A stretch of 64,000 nt of DNA, taken from assembly GCF_023555375.1 (NCBI RefSeq), contig NZ_JAJSEE010000002.1, positions 428,424 to 492,423 of the forward strand. Direction: 5' to 3'. Under the pieces are notes generated by a model. The model saw only the letters and a list, made by a program, of their open reading frames with translations, made no database searches and was not told the DNA's origin. Source of the DNA: Guyparkeria hydrothermalis (GTDB lineage: Bacteria; Pseudomonadota; Gammaproteobacteria; Halothiobacillales; Halothiobacillaceae). Position numbers and translations under genes: made by a program. Numbering within the stretch: position 1 is the stretch's first letter; each line of letters starts with the position of its first letter. Shown one piece after another: positions 57,505-64,000 of this stretch.

Positions 57505-57972
57505 ATGGCCAAGGAAATCGAACGCAAGTTCCTGCTGACCGATGAGGCCTGGCGTAACCAGATCGAGCGCTCCGAGCGCATGGTGCAGGGTTACCTCAAC
57601 GACCAGGGGCCGGTCTCCGTGCGCGCACGGATTGCCGGCGATCGGGCCTGGCTCAACATCAAGAGCCGCACGCTCGGCATCTCGCGCGACGAGTTCGAGT
57701 ACGAGATCCCGCTGGCGGACGCCGAACGGATGCTCGATCACCTGACCACCGGGCCGGTGATCGACAAGACCCGGCATTTCGTCACCTACGGCGAGCACCT
57801 GTGGGAGATCGACGAGTTTCACGGCGAGAACGACGGTTTGATCGTCGCCGAGGTGGAGCTCGACCACGTCGACCAGCCGTTCGCCCGACCGGCCTGGCTG
57901 GGCGAGGAGGTCTCGCACGATGCCAGGTACTACAACGTCTCGCTGGTTAAAAATCCCTACAGTCAGTGGTAA
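57505..57972 (+). CDS. CYTH-domain protein (tripolyphosphatase-like)
   Basis: 155 residues, single CYTH domain. EIERKFLL at the N-terminus is the signature of the triphosphate tunnel; VRARI, WLNIKSRT, FEYEIPLADAE and EVELDH supply further charged residues. Short stand-alone CYTH proteins such as that of Nitrosomonas are tripolyphosphatases; activity here is inferred. GGAGACGCGC precedes the ATG. Confidence 0.88.
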   Translation: MAKEIERKFLLTDEAWRNQIERSERMVQGYLNDQGPVSVRARIAGDRAWLNIKSRTLGISRDEFEYEIPLADAERMLDHLTTGPVIDKTRHFVTYGEHLWEIDEFHGENDGLIVAEVELDHVDQPFARPAWLGEEVSHDARYYNVSLVKNPYSQW

Positions 57973-58122
57973 ATTGCCGGTTGGTCGGCGTCACCCCGGG
58001 TGGCGCGTGGCGGGAGAGTGGGAGCCGGGCGCGGGAAGGCGGCCGGTCTGGTCGTCTGCCGGAAGTCCAGGCACGGTGAGGAATCGACACGGGCTGGTCC
58101 GTACCAAGACGAAGGGTTGCCG

Positions 58123-58761
58123 ATGATTCGGGTCATGATTGTTGATGATCACACGATGGTGCGTGCCGCGATCAGTCACCTGATCGGCGGGGTGCGTGAC
58201 ATCGAGGTGGTCGCCGAGGCCGACAGCGGCGAGCGGGCGCTCGACAAGCTGCGCACGGAGGCGATCGACGCGATCCTCTGCGACATCCATATGCCCGGGA
58301 TGGGCGGCTACGAGTGCCTCAAGCGGGCCCACCAGGCCCATCCCCGCCTCGGCCTGGTCGCCCTGACCGCCGAGGCCGACGTGACCCTGGCGCGCCAGGT
58401 GCTCGACTGTGGCGTGCACGCCTACGTCACCAAGGACGCCGACCCGGACGAGCTGATCAGCGCCATCCGCAAGGCGGCCGACGGCAAGCGCTATGTCTCC
58501 AGCCGCATCGCCCAGGAAATCGCCCTGCAGAACGGTCGGCCCGAGGAAGATCCCTTCGAGGTGCTCTCCAGCCGCGAGCAGCAGGTGCTGCGCATGATCC
58601 TCGAGGGCAAGAACAACACCCTGATCTCCGAGGCACTCTGCGTCAGCCCCAAGACGATCAGCACCTACCGCGCCCGCATCCACGAGAAACTCGGCGTCAG
58701 CACCGATATCGACCTGCTGCGACTGGCGGTCAAGGCCGGCCGCACCGTTCTCTCCGCCTGA
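58123..58761 (+). CDS. gacA: GacA/UvrY-type response regulator
   Basis: 212 residues: receiver domain (about 1-120; VDDHTMVR, CDIHMPGMGG, VTKDAD) and a LuxR helix-turn-helix (about 145-205; LSSREQQVLRMI, LCVSPKTISTYRARIHEKLG). Its place just before uvrC is conserved for GacA/UvrY, which activate CsrA-binding small RNAs. The sensor kinase is not in the window. Confidence 0.92.
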   Translation: MIRVMIVDDHTMVRAAISHLIGGVRDIEVVAEADSGERALDKLRTEAIDAILCDIHMPGMGGYECLKRAHQAHPRLGLVALTAEADVTLARQVLDCGVHAYVTKDADPDELISAIRKAADGKRYVSSRIAQEIALQNGRPEEDPFEVLSSREQQVLRMILEGKNNTLISEALCVSPKTISTYRARIHEKLGVSTDIDLLRLAVKAGRTVLSA

Positions 58762-58777
58762 TACCGGTCCCGTTTCG

Positions 58778-60619
58778 ATGACCGACCGGTTCGATGCCAA
58801 GGCCTTCCTGGCCTCCGTGACCGAGCGCCCCGGCGTCTATCGCTTCCTGAATGCCGATGGCGAGATCCTCTACGTCGGCAAGGCGCGCAACCTCAAGAAT
58901 CGTCTTTCCAGCTATTTCCGCGGCACGCCCGCGGCGATCAAGACGCGCCGTCTGGTCGAGCAGGTCGCCGACGTCGAGATCACCACCACCCAGACCGAGG
59001 CCGAGGCGCTGCTCCTGGAGAGCAACCTGATCAAGGCCCATCGGCCGCGCTACAACGTCCTGCTGCGTGACGACAAGAGCTATCCCTGGATCTACGTCTC
59101 CACCAACGACCGGTTCCCGCGTCTGGCCTACCACCGTGGCTCGCGCAAGCGTCCGGGGCGGTATTTCGGGCCCTATCCCTCGGCCGGTGCGGTGCGCGAG
59201 ACCCTCAACCTGCTCGAAAAGGTCTTCAAGGTGCGACAGTGCGAGGACAGCGTGTTCAAGAACCGCTCGCGCCCCTGCCTGCAATACCAGATCGAGCGCT
59301 GCAAGGCGCCCTGCGTGGACTACGTCGACGAGGCCGAATACCGCCAGGACGTCGAGGACACGATGGCCTTCCTCTCCGGGCGCAGCCAGAAGCTGATCGA
59401 CGACCTGGTCGCGCGTATGGAGAAAGCAGCCGCCGATCTCGATTTCGAGAAGGCGGCCGCCCTGCGCGACCAGATCGGCATGCTGCGCGCGGTCAGCCAG
59501 CAGCAGGGGATCACCGGCATGTCCGGGGATGCCGACGTGATCGCGCTGGTCAGCGAGCAGGGGATCTCGGCGGTGGGCGTGGCCACCATTCGCGACGGCC
59601 GACACCTGGGCACGCGGCACTTCTTCCCCGACGTGCCCGCCGACGCCGATCCCGCCGAGGTGATCAGCGGGTTCCTGGGTCTTTACTACAGCGACCGCGA
59701 CCTGCCCCGGCGGATCCTGTGCGATCACCTGCCCGAGGACGCGGAATGGCTGGCCGGCGTGTTCGCCGAACAGGCCGGGCACCGGGTCGATCTGCTGGTG
59801 CCCCGGCGGGGCAAGGCGCGTGCCTGGCTCGAGGACACGCGGGAGAACGCCCGCATCGCGCTCAACGAACGACTGGTCAGTCGTCGCGGGCTGACGCGTC
59901 GCTTCGAGGCTTTGGGCGAATGGTTGGCCATGGACCGGATCGAGCGCATCGAGTGCTTCGACATCTCCCACACCCAGGGCGAGCTGACGGTCGCCTCCTG
60001 CGTCGTGTTCGGCCCGGATGGGCCACGCAAGGACCAGTACCGTCGCTACCACATCGAGGGGATCGCGCCGGGCGACGACTACGCCGCCATGCGTCAGGCA
60101 CTGACGCGCCGCTTCGACCGCGCCGTGCGCGAGTCCGGCGTGTTGCCGGACGTGCTCCTGATCGACGGCGGCAAGGGGCAGCTCGCCCAGGCGGTCGACG
60201 TGCTGGCCGAACGCGAGCTTGCCGGGCGCGTGCGAGTGATCGGGGTCGCCAAGGGCCCGGAGCGACGCCCCGGCGAGGAAACCCTGGTCCAGCCGCTGCT
60301 CGGCTCGCCGGGGCTCTACACCGAGGATCACCTGAGTCCGCACGATCCGGCCCTGCACCTGATCCAGCAGGTGCGCGACGAGGCGCATCGCTTCGCGATC
60401 ACCGGTCACCGGGCCCGCCGCCAGAAGGCGCGCACGCAGTCCGACCTCGAGCGCATTCCCGGCGTGGGCGGCAAGCGTCGCCAGGCGTTGTTGAAGCATT
60501 TCGGCGGTATCCGCGGGCTCAAGGGCGCCAGTGTCACCGAGCTGGCCAAGGTGCCGGGCATCTCGCCGACGCTGGCCGCCCGCATCCACGAGTGGTTCCA
60601 CGAGGGTGGGGCCGGCTGA
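58778..60619 (+). CDS. uvrC: Excinuclease ABC subunit C
   Basis: Makes both incisions in nucleotide-excision repair. At 613 residues it has a GIY-YIG domain (PGVYRF, ILYVGKARNLKNRLSSYF), UVR motif (DLDFEKAAALRDQIGML), an RNase-H-like second nuclease (ECFDISHTQGE, LIDGGKGQL) and C-terminal helix-hairpin-helix pairs (IPGVGGKRRQ, VPGISPTLA). 16 nt after gacA. Confidence 0.97.
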   Translation: MTDRFDAKAFLASVTERPGVYRFLNADGEILYVGKARNLKNRLSSYFRGTPAAIKTRRLVEQVADVEITTTQTEAEALLLESNLIKAHRPRYNVLLRDDKSYPWIYVSTNDRFPRLAYHRGSRKRPGRYFGPYPSAGAVRETLNLLEKVFKVRQCEDSVFKNRSRPCLQYQIERCKAPCVDYVDEAEYRQDVEDTMAFLSGRSQKLIDDLVARMEKAAADLDFEKAAALRDQIGMLRAVSQQQGITGMSGDADVIALVSEQGISAVGVATIRDGRHLGTRHFFPDVPADADPAEVISGFLGLYYSDRDLPRRILCDHLPEDAEWLAGVFAEQAGHRVDLLVPRRGKARAWLEDTRENARIALNERLVSRRGLTRRFEALGEWLAMDRIERIECFDISHTQGELTVASCVVFGPDGPRKDQYRRYHIEGIAPGDDYAAMRQALTRRFDRAVRESGVLPDVLLIDGGKGQLAQAVDVLAERELAGRVRVIGVAKGPERRPGEETLVQPLLGSPGLYTEDHLSPHDPALHLIQQVRDEAHRFAITGHRARRQKARTQSDLERIPGVGGKRRQALLKHFGGIRGLKGASVTELAKVPGISPTLAARIHEWFHEGGAG

Positions 60620-60699
60620 GCCCCTTCACGGCCCCGGCCGGCTGCCGGTGCATTCCTTTGCTAGGCTTGCTGCCGTTATCGTCCAACGATCCTTGACCC

Positions 60700-63132
60700 A
60701 TGCCGGAGACGTCCTACATGCCATCTGCCCCCGTTCCACAAGCCAAGCGTCCCGGACGCCACGTGTCTGCCTGGCTGTCGACGAGGCTGTCCACGTGGCG
60801 CGCCCTCGTGGTTTCGCTGCTGCTGATCGTTGCCGGGCCCGCGCTCGCTCAGCAGGCGGGTGGCCAAGCCGGGGCCGCGGCCAGCGATGGGACGGCAAGT
60901 GCCGACTCCAGTTCCGACTCGAGCGCGGAAGGGCCCTACGCCGGTCTGCTCGAACTGCTCAAGGATCCGGCCAAGCGCGACGAGCTGATCGCGGAGCTCG
61001 AACGATTGTCCGCCGGCGAGGGTGAATCCTCGAACGATGGGGCGGCGAGCGACGCCGAACAGGCGGCGGACGCCTCCGGTATTGCCGACGGCATCGCTTC
61101 GGGGCTGGTGGGCGTGGTCTCCAGTACCGTGGCCGACATGGCCGGGGCGGGCTCGCGGCTGGTCAAGGGCGGGGTCGACGTCGATTGGGTGGCGGTCGGC
61201 CAGATTGCCTGGCGGGTGCTGGCCGCGCTCGTGATCGCCTACCTGGTGCTCGCGATCGGCCGACGGCTGCTGGGCGGCGTGTGGCGCCGCCTGGATGCCT
61301 ACGCGCGGTCGGCGAACTCCCGGCATCGCCTGTTCCGCACCGGTGTCGCGGTGCTCGCGAGTCTCGCGCTCGGCGTCGTCCTGCTCGCCATCGCCTACGT
61401 GGCTGCCCAGGCCAGCGTGTGGTGGCTGGCCGACGGCGACAAGACCACCGGCGCGGTCCTGGGGCTGGCCCTGCAGGCGTTCGTCGTGGTCGAGGCGGCC
61501 CGGCTGTTGATCGGCACGGCCTTCGCCCCGGCATCGCCCGGCCTGCGCCTGTTCCGCCTGTCGGAGGATGATTCGCGGTTCTGGTCGGGTTGGCTGTCAC
61601 GCGTGATCTGGTTCACCGGCTACGCCGGCATCCTGCTCGTGCCGGCCATCGAGCTTGCCGAGCGCGACGATCTCGCCAGCGCGGTCGGCTGGGGCGTGGC
61701 CGTCCTGGCGCTCGCCTATACCTGGAGCCGCTTGTGGAAGGCGCGTGGAATGGTGGGCGGCGCGCTGCTGACGCGCGCCGAGCGCAGCCGTCAGCCGGTG
61801 GCCTCCTGGGCCTTTCGCCTGCTGGCCGTCAGTTGGCACTGGCTGGCGATGATCTATGCCACCGGCGTGTTCGTCGTGGCGATCACCCGGCCCGGCGAAT
61901 CGCTGCCGTTCGTCGCCCTGGCGACCTTCAACACCGCGATCATCGTCGGTGCATCCATCTTCATTGCCGCCATGCTGACCCAGTGGATCGGCCGAGGGGT
62001 GCGCGTGCCCGAACGATGGCTGCACCGGATGCCGACCCTGCAACTGCGCCTGAACACCTACGTGCCGCTGATCCTGCGCATCGTCCGGGTGGTGATCGGG
62101 ATCGTCGCGCTGTTCGGCGTGCTCTCGGTCTGGAACCTGGTCGACATGTTCGCCTGGCTGGCCAGCGACAGCGGACGCTGGATGCTCGCCGCCGTGATCG
62201 ATATCTCGATCGTGCTGATCATCGCGTTGATGGTCTGGCTGGTGGCCACCGGCCTGATCGAGGCGAAGCTCAACAGCGATGCCGGCATGCCCTCGGCGCG
62301 CTTGCAGACGTTGCTGTCCCTGTTCCGCAACGCGATTGCCATTGCCCTGATCACCATCACGGCGATGATCATCCTCTCGGAGCTCGGAGTGAACATCGGC
62401 CCGCTGCTCGCCGGTGCCGGCGTGCTGGGCCTGGCGATCGGCTTCGGCGCGCAGAAGATGGTTCAGGACGTGATCACCGGGGTGTTCATCCAGATCGAGA
62501 ACGCCATCAACACCGGCGACGTGATCACCGCCGCCGGCGTGACCGGCACGGCCGAGCGCCTGTCGATTCGCTCGGTGTCGCTGCGTGACCTGTCGGGCAC
62601 CGTGCACGTCATCCCGTTCTCGTCGGTGGATATCGTCTCGAACTACATGCGCGAGTACGCCTACCACAAGGGCGAGTACGGCATCGCCTACCGCGAGAAC
62701 ATCGACGACGCGATTGCCCAGCTCAAGGCGGCGTTCGACGAACTCGCCGCTGATCCCGACTGGAAGGACCACATCCTCGAGCCGGTCGAGATCCCCGGGG
62801 TCACCGCGCTGGCCGACAGCTCGGTCAATATCCGGGTGATGATCAAGACCACGCCGGGCGACCAGTGGGCCGTCGGGCGGGCCTACAACCGCCTGGTCAA
62901 GATGTATTTCGACAAGGCCGGCATCGAGATCCCGTTCCCGCACACCACGCTGTACTTCGGCGTGGACAAGGACGGCACCTCGCCCCCGGCCAACGTGCAC
63001 CTGCTCAAGGACGAGCGCGTGGCGGAGGACTACGAGACCGAATCGGAACGCAACTCCCGTCGCGGCCAGAAGCCCGACGGACCGGGTGGCAAGGTGCCGG
63101 CACAGGACGACGTCGAGACGCCGGAAGACTGA
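60700..63132 (+). CDS. Large mechanosensitive channel, MscS family
   Basis: 810 residues. Signal-like segment (ALVVSLLLIVAGPALAQQ), Ser/Asp-rich periplasmic stretch, a series of about nine to ten membrane segments, then an MscS core: the pore-lining helix (AGAGVLGLAIGFGAQKMVQD), IPFSSVDIVSNY beta domain and a C-terminal alpha/beta domain. Architecture is like E. coli YbiO/MscK. A second ATG 18 nt downstream is possible. Opens under hypo-osmotic stress. Confidence 0.9.
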   Translation: MPETSYMPSAPVPQAKRPGRHVSAWLSTRLSTWRALVVSLLLIVAGPALAQQAGGQAGAAASDGTASADSSSDSSAEGPYAGLLELLKDPAKRDELIAELERLSAGEGESSNDGAASDAEQAADASGIADGIASGLVGVVSSTVADMAGAGSRLVKGGVDVDWVAVGQIAWRVLAALVIAYLVLAIGRRLLGGVWRRLDAYARSANSRHRLFRTGVAVLASLALGVVLLAIAYVAAQASVWWLADGDKTTGAVLGLALQAFVVVEAARLLIGTAFAPASPGLRLFRLSEDDSRFWSGWLSRVIWFTGYAGILLVPAIELAERDDLASAVGWGVAVLALAYTWSRLWKARGMVGGALLTRAERSRQPVASWAFRLLAVSWHWLAMIYATGVFVVAITRPGESLPFVALATFNTAIIVGASIFIAAMLTQWIGRGVRVPERWLHRMPTLQLRLNTYVPLILRIVRVVIGIVALFGVLSVWNLVDMFAWLASDSGRWMLAAVIDISIVLIIALMVWLVATGLIEAKLNSDAGMPSARLQTLLSLFRNAIAIALITITAMIILSELGVNIGPLLAGAGVLGLAIGFGAQKMVQDVITGVFIQIENAINTGDVITAAGVTGTAERLSIRSVSLRDLSGTVHVIPFSSVDIVSNYMREYAYHKGEYGIAYRENIDDAIAQLKAAFDELAADPDWKDHILEPVEIPGVTALADSSVNIRVMIKTTPGDQWAVGRAYNRLVKMYFDKAGIEIPFPHTTLYFGVDKDGTSPPANVHLLKDERVAEDYETESERNSRRGQKPDGPGGKVPAQDDVETPED

Positions 63133-63155
63133 CCCGCCACTTGGCCTTCGCCATG

Positions 63156-63193
63156 AAAAACGCCCCGGCGTGGTTGGCCACGCCGGGGCGTTT
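63156..63193. terminator. Bidirectional terminator after the mscS-like gene
   Basis: AAACGCCCCGGCGTGG/CCACGCCGGGGCGTTT with loop TTGG; A and T runs flank it. Confidence 0.94.
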
Positions 63194-63230
63194 GTCGTTG
63201 GGCCGCTGGTGCAGACCTACCCTAGGGGGG

Positions 63231-63827
63231 TTACTGCTCGAGCGCCGCACTGATCGAGAAGGCGCCGCGGATGTCACCCTCGGCAAACCCGGTCGCCTGG
63301 TCGTCCGGGTAGAGGCGGTCGATCTCGGCCTTGAGCTTCGGGTCGACGTCCTGACCGTGGCAGGTCAGGCAGACGCCCTCGGTGGGAATCGCCTTCATGA
63401 AGCGCAGTTGCTGCTCGCCGTCGATCTCCTTGACCTCGTGCCAGGCAATCTCGGCGACTGGCGTCCCGTTGGCCTTGCGTGCCTCGAATTCCTCGAGCAC
63501 CGCGCGCTCCCAGTCGGTGGGTGGCGTGGCGCGCGGCTTGAGGCTGGTGCGACGCAGGGTGTAACCGCTTTCCTGGCTCATGTCCGCGGCGATTTCCGGG
63601 GCGCGCTCGTTGCACACCTGCACGGCGGCCATGGGACCACCTTCCTTCATCGCGGCCTGCAGCTCGCCCTTGAGGGTCGTGCCGAACGCCTGCATGGTGG
63701 CCTTGTACTCCTGCAGTTGCGCCTGCACCGCCGGCGAGGGGGCTTCGCCCGCCTGCGCGGGGACGGTGATCAGAGAGAGCCCGGCGATGGTCAGCAGGGC
63801 GGGGGCGATTCGATTGGTTTTCGTCAC
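63231..63827 (-). CDS. Periplasmic heme protein, Tll0287-like/DUF3365 domain
   Basis: 198 residues. Signal peptide (APALLTIAGLSLITVPAQAG) and a DUF3365/Tll0287-like domain with one heme c motif CLTCHG near residue 155. RRTSLKPRATPPTDWERAVLEEF is the family signature. Likely a redox or redox-sensing protein. The start is GTG with AAGGAG upstream. Convergent with the mscS-like gene. Confidence 0.88.
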   Translation of the reverse strand: MTKTNRIAPALLTIAGLSLITVPAQAGEAPSPAVQAQLQEYKATMQAFGTTLKGELQAAMKEGGPMAAVQVCNERAPEIAADMSQESGYTLRRTSLKPRATPPTDWERAVLEEFEARKANGTPVAEIAWHEVKEIDGEQQLRFMKAIPTEGVCLTCHGQDVDPKLKAEIDRLYPDDQATGFAEGDIRGAFSISAALEQ

Positions 63828-63883
63828 GGGATGCTCCTTGCCGTTAATGAGGATAAGGGTTGGCTATCTAGGCAAACACGCAG

Positions 63884-63912
63884 CTTATAGTAGACCGTAG
63901 GGGTGGGTGCAA
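63884..63912 (-). promoter_or_regulatory. Candidate promoter of the heme protein gene
   Basis: On the minus strand TTGCAC (63912-63907), 17-nt spacer, TATAAG (63889-63884). The start codon is about 57 nt downstream. The rest of the window to 64000 shows no gene. Confidence 0.5.
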
Positions 63913-64000
63913 GGGGTGGAACCCATCCTGCCTGCCTCAAACAATCTATGGCCTGCTCCCCGATCGCAAGCCCCGTTGGGGTGGTGGATAATCAGGTTGC

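Overview
The window looks like a stretch of chromosome from a GC-rich gammaproteobacterium. The gene orders nnr-tsaE-amiC-mutL-miaA-hfq-hflX-hflKC-(DUF2065)-purA, rpsP-rimM-trmD-rplS, lpxC...dciA/secA, surE-pcm-yqaA-nlpD-rpoS, maf/yceD-rpmF-plsX-fabH and gacA-uvrC are all gammaproteobacterial. The acidic proteins and several genes known from sulfur oxidisers and halophiles (DUF4212 symporter pair, Tll0287-like heme protein) would fit an environmental, Halothiobacillaceae- or Chromatiales-like organism. That placement is inference; no rRNA or tRNA gene is visible to settle it. Coding density is high. There is no prophage, CRISPR array or transposase gene.

Layout. 1-12676: the amiC/mutL/miaA/hfq/hflX/hflKC/hisZ/purA cluster, all on +. 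12881-14809: the S16/RimM/TrmD/L19 operon. 14921-17687: a DUF429 protein and htpG. 17854-27933: lpxC, an orphan response regulator, a methyltransferase, divergent dciA and secA, then DUF945, argJ, a Nudix/thiamine-phosphate-synthase fusion and a membrane-anchored protein. 27952-32911: smr (-), then surE-pcm-yqaA-nlpD-rpoS. 33018-42390 is the most accessory part: a MarR regulator, pepA, a small membrane protein, a DUF4212/solute-sodium symporter pair with its cNMP/CBS/nucleotidyltransferase regulator, a GlcG-like protein, a zinc-type CDF exporter, and several intergenic repeat elements. 42391-52697: cnoX (-), parE, tamA-tamB, a YugP-type metallopeptidase and hisN. 52824-60619: uppP, maf (both -), yceD-rpmF-plsX-fabH, a CYTH protein, gacA and uvrC. 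60700-63827: a large MscS channel and a Tll0287-like heme protein (-).

Functional links. NlpD, with a degenerate LytM domain, and AmiC form a known activator/amidase pair. TamA-TamB serve the outer membrane; LpxC, UppP, PlsX and FabH serve envelope lipid synthesis. Hfq and the long rpoS leader suggest post-transcriptional control of RpoS. I see four heat-shock (sigma-32) type promoter matches: upstream of hfq, htpG, rpoS and cnoX.

Most notable observations: (1) a family of intergenic nested palindromes (about 84, 172 and 257 bp cores plus a possible relic) sharing ends, placed close to gene starts around the symporter module; (2) a sigma-32-like promoter and a TGTACAC palindrome in the rpoS leader; (3) a UppP in which the second glutamate of the catalytic (E/Q)XXXE motif is methionine; (4) a perfect 12-bp palindrome in front of the marR gene; (5) an inverted REP pair. 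Nothing in the window is clearly an entirely new multi-gene system.
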